From Chloroflexota bacterium (GTDB taxonomy: Bacteria > Chloroflexota > Dehalococcoidia > Bin125), in assembly GCA_028873865.1 (NCBI GenBank), contig JAPPNI010000030.1, positions 21,268-85,267 on the forward strand: DNA of 64,000 nt. The letters run 5' to 3'. Of the stretch, positions 43,641-51,486 are shown in pieces. Both the position numbers and the translations under genes were made by a program. Below the pieces are notes generated by a model. The model had not been told where the DNA came from and did not search any database. It saw nothing but the letters and a program-made list of their open reading frames with translations. Positions within the stretch are counted from its first letter, which is position 1; every line of letters begins with the position of its first letter.

Positions 43641-44918
43641 TTACGCCTCGGCGGCGGTGAGGTTTTCGAGGAACTCGGTGTTCGACTTGGTCTTGGCAAG
43701 CCGGTCGAGCAGGCGCTCGGTCGGCTCGGTGGCGCTGCCTCCTGAACCGGCGAGTACGGACATCATCCGGCGAAGCAACCAGACTCGCTGCAGTTCTTCG
43801 CCGGAGAGCAGCAGTTCCTCGCGCCGCGTGGATGACGCGGCGATGTCGATCGAGGGGTAGATGCGGCGCTCGGCCAGCTTGCGGTCGAGCCGGACTTCCC
43901 AGTTGCCGGTGCCCTTGAACTCCTCGAAGACGACATCGTCGAGGCGCGAGCCGGTATCGACCAGACAGGTCGAAATGATCGTGAGCGAGCCGCCCTCCTC
44001 GGCCTTGCGGGCGGAGCCGAAGAAGCGCTTGGGCGGATAGAGCGCGACCGGATCGATGCCACCGGAGAGGGTGCGTCCGGTGGAGGGCATCTCGAGGTTG
44101 TAAGCGCGGGTGAGGCGGGTGATCGAGTCGAGCAGGATGACGACGTCGCGGCCCATTTCCATGAGGCGCTTGGCCCGCTCGAGTCCGAGTTCGGCGACGC
44201 GGGTATGTTCCTCGACCGGTTCGTCGAAGGTGGAAGCGATCACTTCGCCGCGCACCGAGCGTTTCATCTCGGTGACCTCTTCGGGCCGCTCGCCGATCAG
44301 CACGACCATCAGGTGGACCTCGGGGTGGTTGACCGCGATTCCATTGGCGATGGACTGGAGGAGCATCGTCTTGCCGGCCTTGGGCGGGCTGACGATGAGG
44401 CCGCGTTGGCCGCGGCCCATCGGGGCGACGAGGTCGATGACGCGTCCCGAGAGTTCGGCCGGGTCTTCGGTTTCCAGTTCGAAGCGCTCGTGGGGGAAGA
44501 CCGCGGTCAGATTCTCGAAGTGCGGGCGGGCGGCGGCATCGGACGCGCTGACGCCGTTGACGAGGTCGACGCGGGAGAGCCCGTAGTATTTCTCACCCTG
44601 CTTGGGCGGACGGACCGAGCCGATGACGTAGTCGCCGGTACGCAGGCCGGACCTGCGCACGAGGCTCTGCGAGACATAGACATCGGTCGGGGCGGGCAGG
44701 AGTGATTCACCGCGGAGGAAGCCGTAGGAGTCGTCGACGATTTCGAGGACGCCGCCGGAGAGGATGTGGCCTTCGGACTCGGACTGGGCCTGCAACAGCC
44801 GGAGGATGATGTCCTGCTTCTTGAGACCGGATAAGCCGCTGACCTCGAGTTCACGGGCTTTGGCGAGGAGTTCCTCGCGTGTCTGGGTCTCCAGTTCTGG
44901 GATGTTCAGGCTCGTCAT
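43641..44918 (-). CDS. rho: Transcription termination factor Rho
   Basis: 425 residues. Domains in order: an N-terminal helical Rho_N domain ([37 protein letters not shown]), the cold-shock-like RNA-binding domain ([17 protein letters not shown]...[20 protein letters not shown]) and the ATPase with P-loop [17 protein letters not shown], Walker [18 protein letters not shown] and the arginine-finger region. The RNA-dependent ATPase releases RNA polymerase at unstructured C-rich transcripts. At 425 residues it lacks the long N-terminal insertions found in actinobacterial Rho. Upstream is a 247-base leader with two adjacent inverted repeats. Confidence 0.96.
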   Translation of the reverse strand: MTSLNIPELETQTREELLAKARELEVSGLSGLKKQDIILRLLQAQSESEGHILSGGVLEIVDDSYGFLRGESLLPAPTDVYVSQSLVRRSGLRTGDYVIGSVRPPKQGEKYYGLSRVDLVNGVSASDAAARPHFENLTAVFPHERFELETEDPAELSGRVIDLVAPMGRGQRGLIVSPPKAGKTMLLQSIANGIAVNHPEVHLMVVLIGERPEEVTEMKRSVRGEVIASTFDEPVEEHTRVAELGLERAKRLMEMGRDVVILLDSITRLTRAYNLEMPSTGRTLSGGIDPVALYPPKRFFGSARKAEEGGSLTIISTCLVDTGSRLDDVVFEEFKGTGNWEVRLDRKLAERRIYPSIDIAASSTRREELLLSGEELQRVWLLRRMMSVLAGSGGSATEPTERLLDRLAKTKSNTEFLENLTAAEA

Positions 44919-45011
44919 TGGCTACCTCGGGAATCGGCGCATCGCGTGCTGGTTGCTTGACGGTTGCTCAGCGGTGGCAGGGCTCAGGCGTCGTCGGGGG
45001 AGGAGTGTGTG

Positions 45012-45040
45012 CAGACACCGTCTGTGCGGAACCGGGTTCC
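45012..45040. other. Two adjacent inverted repeats in the rho upstream region
   Basis: CAGAC-ACC-GTCTG (45012-45024) and GGAACC-G-GGTTCC (45028-45040) lie within the 247-base gap between rho and transaldolase, about 95-120 bases upstream of the rho start. Rho is autoregulated in several bacteria through its leader, so these may form RNA stems there or be operators. No promoter could be assigned with confidence in the gap. Confidence 0.35.
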
Positions 45041-45165
45041 GGCGCTCTACGACGCCAAGCGAATCAACAGGCGCGGGGCGCTGGAACCAATCTCACGGGA
45101 CGAGACCAATCGTAGACCGGCGATTCGCAGCTTGGCAAGCAATTTCCCGGCTGATTCACAGAAAG

Positions 45166-45855
45166 TTACGCGACCGGTTGCGCGCGAAGCTGCGCTTCGG
45201 CCTGGCGCCAGTCGTCGAGGAAGGCCTGAATGCCCTTGTCGGTCAGCGGATGCAGTTGCATCTGCTCGAGCACGGGGAAGGGGATCGTGGCGACGTGGGC
45301 GCCGACCCGGGCCGCCTCGGCGGTGTGGTCGGTGTTGCGCAACGAGGCGGCGATCACCTGCGCCGGCAGGTTGAAACGGTCGAGCAGATTGACGGTGTCG
45401 GCGACGAGCTGAATCCCGTTCTCGCCGATGTCGTCGAGCCGACCGACGAAGGGTGAGACGTAGGCCGCGCCCGCACGGGCCGCCAGGAGCGCCTGGTTGA
45501 GGGAGAAGATCAACGTGGTGTTGATCCGGATGCCTTCCTCGGAGAGGGCCTTGATCGCCGCCAGGCCCGGCCCATCGATGGGAATCTTGACCACGACGTT
45601 GGGATGCCAGCCGGCGAGCTCACGCGCTTCCTCGATCAACTCCGCCGTCGTGCGGGTGACGCACTCAGCCGAGATGGGTCCGTCGACGATATCGGCGATA
45701 CGCAGGATGCGGTCGTGGTAGGAGATCGCGTTGTCGCCCTCATGGGTGACGGCTCGCGCGTGGAGCGAGGGGTTGGTCGTGACCCCGTCGCAGACGCCCC
45801 AGTCGACGGCCTGCTGAATCTCGTCGAGGCGGGCGGTGTCGAGGAAGATCTTCAT
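45166..45855 (-). CDS. Transaldolase (small TalC/FSA type)
   Basis: 229 residues of the fructose-6-phosphate-aldolase/transaldolase class III subfamily: MKIFLDTARLDEIQQAVDWGVCDGVTTNPSLHARA, ISAECVTRTTAELIEEARELAG, the Schiff-base lysine in NVVVKIPIDGPGLAAIKALSEEGIRINTTLIFSLNQALLAARAGAAYVSPFVGRLDDIG and VGAHVATIPFPVLEQMQLHPLTDKG. Transfers a dihydroxyacetone unit in the pentose phosphate pathway, complementing the split transketolase. A ribosome site AAGGGA precedes the ATG at 45853-45855. The minus-strand membrane protein gene lies upstream. Confidence 0.93.
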   Translation of the reverse strand: MKIFLDTARLDEIQQAVDWGVCDGVTTNPSLHARAVTHEGDNAISYHDRILRIADIVDGPISAECVTRTTAELIEEARELAGWHPNVVVKIPIDGPGLAAIKALSEEGIRINTTLIFSLNQALLAARAGAAYVSPFVGRLDDIGENGIQLVADTVNLLDRFNLPAQVIAASLRNTDHTAEAARVGAHVATIPFPVLEQMQLHPLTDKGIQAFLDDWRQAEAQLRAQPVA

Positions 45856-45940
45856 GGCGCGAGTTCCCTTTGGTTAACCTGCTTGATCCATTATGCATTA
45901 TCGGGTGAAGCCTTGAGCCGTGCGTTGTGGATACCCCGCC

Positions 45941-45990
45941 GGCTGCCCGATGTTGTTGCAGCTAGGGCTGCCCGATGTTGCTGCAGCTAG
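45941..45990. repeat. 25-bp tandem repeat (two copies plus partial third)
   Basis: Two 25-bp units (45941-45965 and 45966-45990) differ at one base and are followed by six more matching bases. Each unit ends in a GCAGC-TAGG-GCTGC stem when read across the join. The second copy straddles the stop codon of the membrane protein gene (45987-45989), so the array may act as the terminator or 3' stem for that gene, or may reflect recent slippage. Confidence 0.8.
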
Positions 45991-46463
45991 GGCTGCAGGG
46001 TAACGAGCGCGACCTGGACGGGCAGCAGGACGGCCATGAGGACGGCGAAGACGAGCGGGCCGCGGTCGTTGAGCGCATCGGTGAGTTCGTCGGAGATCCG
46101 GCCGGTCTTGCGGACCTGCAAGGAGAGCAGCCGGACGCGCCGGACGCCGGCGAACATACCGGGCACGAGGACGAAGAGCGAGATCAGGTAGAGGATTTCC
46201 ACGGCCAGCAGCCAGCCGGTCTCGATCGGGTCGACGGCATCGGCGCGGATGCCCCAGACGGCGCCGAGCACACCGGTGGCGATGATCCCGGGCAGCAACA
46301 GGCGCGTGTGAGCGCGGTCGGCTGAGCGGAAGAGGACGTCCCGCTCGACAGCGTCATCGGTCTGCCAGGCGCGAGTGAGGGCGAGCGTCAAGGCGGCGAC
46401 GCCGCCGGCGTAGACCAGTGCGGCGACGGTGGTGAAAAAAAAGAAGACGTCGTCCTCGCTCAT
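45987..46463 (-). CDS. Four-helix membrane protein (DUF2269-like)
   Basis: 158 residues, with hydrophobic segments at about 6-28 (FFFFTTVAALVYAGGVAALTLAL), 55-72 (LLLPGIIATGVLGAVWGI), 82-102 (TGWLLAVEILYLISLFVLVPG) and 138-156 (GPLVFAVLMAVLLPVQVAL). Likely four spanning helices with both ends in the cytoplasm. The general pattern resembles small integral membrane proteins of the DUF2269 type, but no strong motif supports this. The ATG is at 46461-46463. Intergenic repeat array B lies directly upstream. Confidence 0.75.
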   Translation of the reverse strand: MSEDDVFFFFTTVAALVYAGGVAALTLALTRAWQTDDAVERDVLFRSADRAHTRLLLPGIIATGVLGAVWGIRADAVDPIETGWLLAVEILYLISLFVLVPGMFAGVRRVRLLSLQVRKTGRISDELTDALNDRGPLVFAVLMAVLLPVQVALVTLQP

Positions 46464-46940
46464 GGCCGGGCCCGACCCGCGCTGTCCCGCGCTGTCCTGC
46501 GCCGTGTCGTGGAAAAAAACCTGTCGCCCGGAGATGGCGCGGATTGGCGCGCCGGCAGGGCAGTTTCAGGTGTTGGGCGAAAACTTTTTCTGGACGCTGC
46601 GCCCGTGCGAATTCCCTGTGTTTTACGGGAGATCGCGCCTGTTTGAGTTTCAGGTTCTTTCAGGTTATTTCGGGTTTTTTCAGCGATGCTCAGACTCGCT
46701 TCGTGTTCGGTCCTGTTCGGCTCTGTTCGGTTCGATTCGGTTGGGTTGGGGCATCGGCGCCTCGCGGCCGAGGGAAGGCGGGGGCGTTCCTTTGCGTTTT
46801 GCATGGGTGTCGGCCTCGTCTTCATCGTCCGCCCGTCCGGGGCGCGCTGTCGTTGCATCGAACACAATACCGCTCTGGTGTTCTGCGGGGGAATCGTGGG
46901 TGTGTCCGAATATGCATGCCGGGAACGGGCCGCTCGGGGA
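46464..46940. other. 477-base intergenic region downstream of pyrG
   Basis: No gene was supported. The region holds the repeat array described separately (46651-46750), a decamer doublet GCTGTCCCGC / GCTGTCCTGC near 46481-46500, and an A-tract GGAAAAAAACC at about 46511-46521. It lies between the pyrG stop and the start of the membrane protein gene on the same strand, so it is both the 3' region of pyrG and the 5' region of the next gene. On the minus strand it is rich in C and A and poor in G, as Rho-loading RNA tends to be. Confidence 0.6.
46651..46750. repeat. 10-bp periodic repeat array B
   Basis: Successive decamers on the plus strand carry CAGGTTCTTT, CAGGTTATTT and CGGGTTTTTT, then from about 46701 TGTTCGG at the same register through four further units. 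The consensus and the order (TTTCAGG-type then TGTTCGG-type) match array A at 14641-14720. On the minus strand the array begins about 290 bases upstream of the membrane protein gene and carries A-tracts every ten bases. Confidence 0.75.
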
Positions 46941-48623
46941 CTATCCGGTGTGATTGGTCGCTCCGACGGGGTGCCGCAGGGCGGTCTCCGACTCGGCCAA
47001 GACGGAGTCGATGAAGCCGAGGAAGAGGGGGTGCGAGCGCTCGGGTCTCGACTTGAGCTCGGGGTGGAACTGGGAGCCGAGCATGAAGGGGTGGTCGCAG
47101 ACCTCGGCGATTTCGACCAGCTGACCATCGCGCGAGGTCCCGCTGGCCAAGAGCCCGGCGTGTTCGAAGCGCTCGCGGTAGCGGGGGTTGAACTCCCAGC
47201 GGTGGCGATGACGTTCGTAGGCGAACTCGGACTGGTAGAGATCCCAGGCGCGGGTCTCGGGAAGCAGCTGGCAGGGGTACCTGCCCAGCCGCATGGTGCC
47301 ACCCATCTGGCTGAGTTCGCGCTGCTCGTCGAGGAGGGCGATGACCGGAGCGTCGGTGTGTTCGTCGGCCTCGGTGGTGTTGGCGTCGGGCAGGTCGAGG
47401 CGCTCGCGGGCGAAGGCGATCACCATGTTCTGCATTCCCCGGCAGAGGCCGAGGTAGGGGATGTCCTGCTCGAGGGCGAAGCGGGCCACGCCGACTTCGC
47501 CCTCGATGCCGCGCTCGCCGAAGCCGCCGGGCACGATCACGCCATCGACCTCGGCGAGGGCGGCGGCGATCTCGGGCTGGTCGGCATCGTCGAGATCGTC
47601 GGACTGGATCCAGGTGATGTCGACGCTGGCGCCGCGCTGCGCTGCGGCGTGAATCAGCGCTTCCTTGACCGAGAGATAGGCGTCGCGCAGCTCGACATAT
47701 TTGCCGACGATCGCGACGCGGCAGACGCGATCGGTCTGGGAGAGCGCGGCGGTCCACTCGAGCCAGTCGTCGATTGAGCGTCCCGGCTGCGAGGGCCGGG
47801 CGTCGAGTCCGAGTCGCTCGAGGGTGAGTTCGGTGAGGCCGGCCTGTTCGAGAATGGCCGGCACCTGGTAGATCGAGGAAGCGGTCTCGAGGGTCATCAC
47901 GGCCTCGGCCGGGACGTCGCAGAAGAGGGCGAGCTTTTCGGTGATCGAATGGTCGGCGGGGATGTCGGTGCGGGAGATGATCACGTCGGGCTGGATGCCC
48001 ATGCTGCGCAGGGTGCGCACGGAGTGCTGGGTCGGCTTGGTCTTGAGTTCGTTGGTCGCCTTGAGGTGGAAGAGCGGCGTGACGTGGATCGCGAGGGTGC
48101 CGTTGCGCGGCTCCTCGTAGCGCATCTGGCGAATCGCCTCGAGGAAGGCTTGACCCTCGATGTCGCCGACGGTGCCGCCGACTTCAACGATGAGCACGTC
48201 CACACCGGCGCTCTGGGCCAGGCCGCGGACCCGTTCCTTGACCAGGTCGGTGACGTGGGGGACGGTCTGGATGGTGCCGCCCAGATAGTCGCCGCGGCGC
48301 TCGCGCTCGATCACGTCGGCGGAGATCTGGCCCATGGTGACGGAGGAGGCGGCGGTCAGGTTCTGGTCGAGAAAGCGCTCGTAGTGGCCGAGATCGAGAT
48401 CGGTCTCGGCGCCGTCGTCGGTGACATAGACCTCGCCGTGCTGATAGGGCGACATGGTGCCAGGGTCGACGTTGAGATAGGGGTCGAGCTTCTGGACGGT
48501 GACGGAGAGACCGCGGGACTGGAGGAGCCGTCCGAGTGAAGCGGTGGTGATGCCCTTGCCGACGGAGGAGATGACGCCGCCGGTGATGAAGATGTACTTC
48601 GGTGAGGGTTCGCCGCTGCTCAC
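46941..48623 (-). CDS. pyrG: CTP synthase (glutamine-hydrolysing)
   Basis: 560 residues; makes CTP from UTP, ATP and glutamine. N-terminal amidoligase domain: YIFITGGVISSVGKGITTASLGRLLQSRGLSVTVQKLDPYLNVDPGTMSPYQHGEVYVTDDGAETDLDLGHYERF. The C-terminal glutaminase domain carries the nucleophile in PYLGLCRGMQ (commonly GxCLGMQ), with QFHPELKSRP for His and Glu. It ends with a short extra tail (VGATNHTG). The start overlaps the preceding MoaD/ThiS-like gene by four bases. Repeat array B and the membrane protein gene lie downstream. Confidence 0.96.
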   Translation of the reverse strand: MSSGEPSPKYIFITGGVISSVGKGITTASLGRLLQSRGLSVTVQKLDPYLNVDPGTMSPYQHGEVYVTDDGAETDLDLGHYERFLDQNLTAASSVTMGQISADVIERERRGDYLGGTIQTVPHVTDLVKERVRGLAQSAGVDVLIVEVGGTVGDIEGQAFLEAIRQMRYEEPRNGTLAIHVTPLFHLKATNELKTKPTQHSVRTLRSMGIQPDVIISRTDIPADHSITEKLALFCDVPAEAVMTLETASSIYQVPAILEQAGLTELTLERLGLDARPSQPGRSIDDWLEWTAALSQTDRVCRVAIVGKYVELRDAYLSVKEALIHAAAQRGASVDITWIQSDDLDDADQPEIAAALAEVDGVIVPGGFGERGIEGEVGVARFALEQDIPYLGLCRGMQNMVIAFARERLDLPDANTTEADEHTDAPVIALLDEQRELSQMGGTMRLGRYPCQLLPETRAWDLYQSEFAYERHRHRWEFNPRYRERFEHAGLLASGTSRDGQLVEIAEVCDHPFMLGSQFHPELKSRPERSHPLFLGFIDSVLAESETALRHPVGATNHTG

Positions 48624-48883
48624 TGGCTCGATGTCGCTCCTGTTGATCCACCTTGCAGGTTGACCAGCAGGTCAACCTGGTCGCCGTCGTTGAGCGGGTC
48701 GTCGACCTGAGCCTGGACGGAGTTGATCACGACCGCGATCGCTTCCTGGTCCTGCTCGGAGAACTCCTCCGCTTCGAGGATGTGCTGGGCGGTAATGCCA
48801 TCGAACCAGTCGACCGAGAGACTGGATTTCTTCGACCTGGAGAGCGGCACGAGGGTCATGAAGAGCTTGACGCTGATAGCCAT
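48620..48883 (-). CDS. MoaD/ThiS-like ubiquitin-fold protein with extended C-terminus
   Basis: 87 residues of the beta-grasp fold. Typical features are MAISVKLFMTLVPLSR (first hairpin), DGITAQHILEAEEFSEQDQEAIAVVINSVQAQVDDPLNDGDQVDLLVNLQGG, which follows the MoaD/ThiS pattern in which NGxxV.....L.DGDxVal leads to a terminal GG. Here Gly-Gly is followed by eight more residues, STGATSSQ. Thiocarboxylate carriers normally end exactly at GG, so this protein is either processed, used in another way or mis-terminated. It overlaps pyrG by four bases; no moaE, thiG or moeB is nearby. Confidence 0.75.
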   Translation of the reverse strand: MAISVKLFMTLVPLSRSKKSSLSVDWFDGITAQHILEAEEFSEQDQEAIAVVINSVQAQVDDPLNDGDQVDLLVNLQGGSTGATSSQ

Positions 48884-49000
48884 GGCGGTCTCCGTCGCTG
48901 GTTGGTTGGGAGTGTATCAATGGGAGTCGCCGCAGGCTGTGGATGAGTACGTTGATACAATGGAACCATGTCGTAGGTACCACTGCGCATCCGCAACATC

Positions 49001-49231
49001 ATGGTCAGGCGCATGGGTCTGGCTGAGGAACCGGTCGACGAGTTCGTGGGGGCGCTCGACGAGATGACCGAGGGAATGACGCCGCGAGCGGAAACCAATG
49101 CAGCCTTCGAACGACTGCGTCTGGAGACCCGGGCGCTGATTCTGCAGGCAACGTTCTTCATCGTCATGGTGCTATTAGCCATTGGGGGCATCGTCATCGG
49201 TTTGCTGATCGCCTCCCTGGTAGGTTCGTAA
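49001..49231 (+). CDS. Small single-span membrane protein
   Basis: 76 residues, MVRRMGLAEEPVDEFVGALDEMTEGM then a short helical part and one membrane segment at about 47-71 (ILQATFFIVMVLLAIGGIVIGLLIA). No family recognised. No clear ribosome binding site precedes the ATG at 49001 or the in-frame ATG at 49013. The end overlaps the convergent gene at 49194 by 38 bases. It faces the MoaD-like gene divergently. Moderate confidence that it is real, because the coding is short and overlapped. Confidence 0.5.
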   Translation: MVRRMGLAEEPVDEFVGALDEMTEGMTPRAETNAAFERLRLETRALILQATFFIVMVLLAIGGIVIGLLIASLVGS

Positions 49232-50060
49232 TCGGCTCTACGATTCCATACGCTTCTTCGAGGATGAGCGCCGCGGCTCTGCGGACGCCGGGATTGTTGG
49301 GCTGGCCGCCCATGGGGTAGGGAAACAGCGTGGCGTAGCGGGACAATGTGACCGCCATGTGCGTCGAGATGGACGTGTACTCGGGGTGCGAGTGCTCTCG
49401 CCAGAACGTGGCGGCTTCCCCCCAGTTCGCGGCTAACGTCTGCGCTTCATGCGCGTAGCGCTGCGGCTCGATCTCGATGTCGCTCTGCAACAGCTCGACT
49501 CGGCTGAGGAGGTCCTCCCTGACCCGGTCGATCGATGTGACGAATGCTTCCGCTGCGGTTCGTGCGGTGCGTTCGGAGGTCGGTTCCCCGCTGCGTCGGG
49601 CGGCAATCATGATGAGAGCCGGGGCGGCGTTGAACTCTGACTCGGGCAGCCAGGGGGAGACCTGCTCGGTCATCGGACCGTCGCGACGCCAGGCGCGGCG
49701 CTCGTCGTCGACGCCGACGATCAGGCCCCAGGCCGGACCGAATGGCGAGACGCCGACAGCGAAAGCCGACACCGGCCGGTCGGCGCGCAGTTCGGTGCGG
49801 ATCCGTCGCCTCGAGCGAAAGCGCTGGAGGCGATTGGGGTAGCTGAAATTCGTGATCTGCGGGGCGACGCCCAGGGCGGAGAGTCCGTCTTCCAGCAGTG
49901 CGGGCAACTCGGCGTCCTGCGGCGGCTGATAGCTGAGGCCGGTGACGGAGCCGATGATGTGGCTCGGTTGTCCCGATCCGATGTGGGCGAGCTGAGCTGT
50001 CAGGCAGCCGATCAGCGGCGCCCAGTGATACTCGTAGCGTGCCTCGACGAACGCCTGCAC
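49194..50060 (-). CDS. Hypothetical protein (weak BtrH/C39-like N-terminus)
   Basis: 288 residues, not firmly recognised. The N-terminal part, YEYHWAPLIGCLTAQLAHIGSGQPSHIIGSVTGLSYQ, resembles the start of BtrH_N-like or C39-like papain-fold domains, with a possible catalytic Cys in the IGCLTA stretch. The middle includes a strand-rich GPAWGLIVGVDDERRAW and a helical C-terminal half (SIDRVREDLLSRVELLQSDIEIEPQRYAHEAQTLAANWGEAATFW). No signal peptide. The divergent neighbour is an M16 peptidase 66 bases away. Confidence 0.65.
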   Translation of the reverse strand: MQAFVEARYEYHWAPLIGCLTAQLAHIGSGQPSHIIGSVTGLSYQPPQDAELPALLEDGLSALGVAPQITNFSYPNRLQRFRSRRRIRTELRADRPVSAFAVGVSPFGPAWGLIVGVDDERRAWRRDGPMTEQVSPWLPESEFNAAPALIMIAARRSGEPTSERTARTAAEAFVTSIDRVREDLLSRVELLQSDIEIEPQRYAHEAQTLAANWGEAATFWREHSHPEYTSISTHMAVTLSRYATLFPYPMGGQPNNPGVRRAAALILEEAYGIVEPITNLPGRRSANR

Positions 50061-50126
50061 CGGCAGCTCCTCTGCTCTTGGCCGTCGCCGTCCCGCACAG
50101 TGGCTTGAGCATACGGAGGCGCGGGT

Positions 50127-51464
50127 ATGCTGAGACAGCCCATGCCGAAGTCAAGCAACCATCGCGTCACCGTCGAACCGACGATCGACGTCCTCTCCAG
50201 CGGATTGCGCGTGGTCGTGACCGAGATTCCGCATTCCCAGGCGGCGGTGCTGGCGGCGTATGTCGGTGTGGGATCGCGCGATGAGGCGCGCGAGACGCTG
50301 GGGCTGTCGCACTACCTGGAGCACATGCTGTTCAAGGGCACGGAATCGCGGCCGGAGCCGACCGCGATTTCGGCGGCGATCGAGGGTGCGGGCGGATCGC
50401 TGAACGCGTTCACTACCCGCGAACTGACCAGCTACTGGAACCGCGTGCCGTTTGATCGGCTGCCACTGGCGATGGACGTGCTCGCCGACTCCGTGCGGTA
50501 TTCACTGCTGGCGGAGGCGGAGATCGAGCGGGAACGCACGGTGATCTGCTCCGAGATCCGGCGCGCGCATGATCAGCCGGGGCAACGCGTGATGCAGCTG
50601 CTCAGCGACGCCGCCTACGGCGAGCAGGCGCTGGGCTGGGAGATCGCCGGTGATCTGGAATCGGTCGGCGCAGTGAGGCGGGGTCATCTGGCCGACCATA
50701 TCCAGACCTGGTATCGACCGTCGAACATCGTGCTGTCGGTGGCGGGGAACGTCGATCGGGCCGAAGTGGTCGAGCTGGCGGAGCGTCACTGGGGTAGCGG
50801 ATGGCCCGAAGATTCGAGCGAAGCGACGCCGACACGCCGGCCGGCCGCCAGGGAGATGTCCGAGGATCTGACGCAGATCGAAGTTCGCGATCTGGAACAG
50901 TGCAATCTGGCGCTGGCGTTGCGATCGATTCATCGGCTGGACCCTGATCGCTATGCGATGACGCTGCTCAACGAGGTGCTGGGCGGCGGGATGACTTCGC
51001 GGCTGTTCACCGAGATCCGGGAGAAGCGCGGGCTGGCCTATTCGGTCGGTTCGTATCCCACGGCCTTCGACGACGCCGGACACCTCTCGATCATGGCGGG
51101 CGTGACCGATGAGCACGTGCTGGAAACGGTGGACGTGGTGATGGACGAACTGGGCAAGCTCGTCGCCCAACCGGTCTCGGACGAGGAGATCGAGCGGGTC
51201 CGGGAGCATGTGATCGGCTCGTTCCGGTTGGGTCTCGATGCGGCGGCGAGCTGGTGCCATCGGGCCGGCGGGATGTTGGTCTCGAACGGGTTCATTGAGC
51301 CCGTGGAGGAGACGATCGCCGGCTATGAGTCGGTCACGGTCGCAGACATCCAGCGGGTCGCACAGCGCATCGTGCGCGAGGACAATCTCGCGGCGGCGGT
51401 GGTCGGTCCGTTCGAGCAGGCGGATGATCTGCGCGAGCGTGTCGGCGGCTTCAGCCCAAACTGA
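50127..51464 (+). CDS. M16-family zinc peptidase (pitrilysin/processing-peptidase-like)
   Basis: 445 residues. The inverted zinc motif is HYLEHMLFKGTESRP (HxxEH), followed by FTTRELTSYWNRVPFDRLPLAMDVLADSV, and the second half repeats the fold with SIHRLDPDRYAMTLLNEVLGGGMTSRLFTEIREKRGLAYSVGSYP, the GGGMTSRL...EKRGLAY signature of M16B. Ribosome site GGAGG is seven bases before the ATG at 50127. It probably degrades or processes small peptides in the cytoplasm. The CitE-like genes follow on the same strand after 22 bases, probably one transcript. Confidence 0.92.
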   Translation: MLRQPMPKSSNHRVTVEPTIDVLSSGLRVVVTEIPHSQAAVLAAYVGVGSRDEARETLGLSHYLEHMLFKGTESRPEPTAISAAIEGAGGSLNAFTTRELTSYWNRVPFDRLPLAMDVLADSVRYSLLAEAEIERERTVICSEIRRAHDQPGQRVMQLLSDAAYGEQALGWEIAGDLESVGAVRRGHLADHIQTWYRPSNIVLSVAGNVDRAEVVELAERHWGSGWPEDSSEATPTRRPAAREMSEDLTQIEVRDLEQCNLALALRSIHRLDPDRYAMTLLNEVLGGGMTSRLFTEIREKRGLAYSVGSYPTAFDDAGHLSIMAGVTDEHVLETVDVVMDELGKLVAQPVSDEEIERVREHVIGSFRLGLDAAASWCHRAGGMLVSNGFIEPVEETIAGYESVTVADIQRVAQRIVREDNLAAAVVGPFEQADDLRERVGGFSPN

Positions 51465-51486
51465 CGACGGAAGCGTGGTTGTGGCC

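Noticed and set aside
44919..46463. tRNA or small structured RNA genes in the rho and transaldolase gaps
   Set aside because: No cloverleaf-like stem set or GTTCRANNC T-loop was found; only short inverted repeats were seen.
46686..47777. Long plus-strand frame through the intergenic region into pyrG
   Set aside because: It is the antisense shadow of pyrG extended by the repeat region; no start signal and poor codon use.
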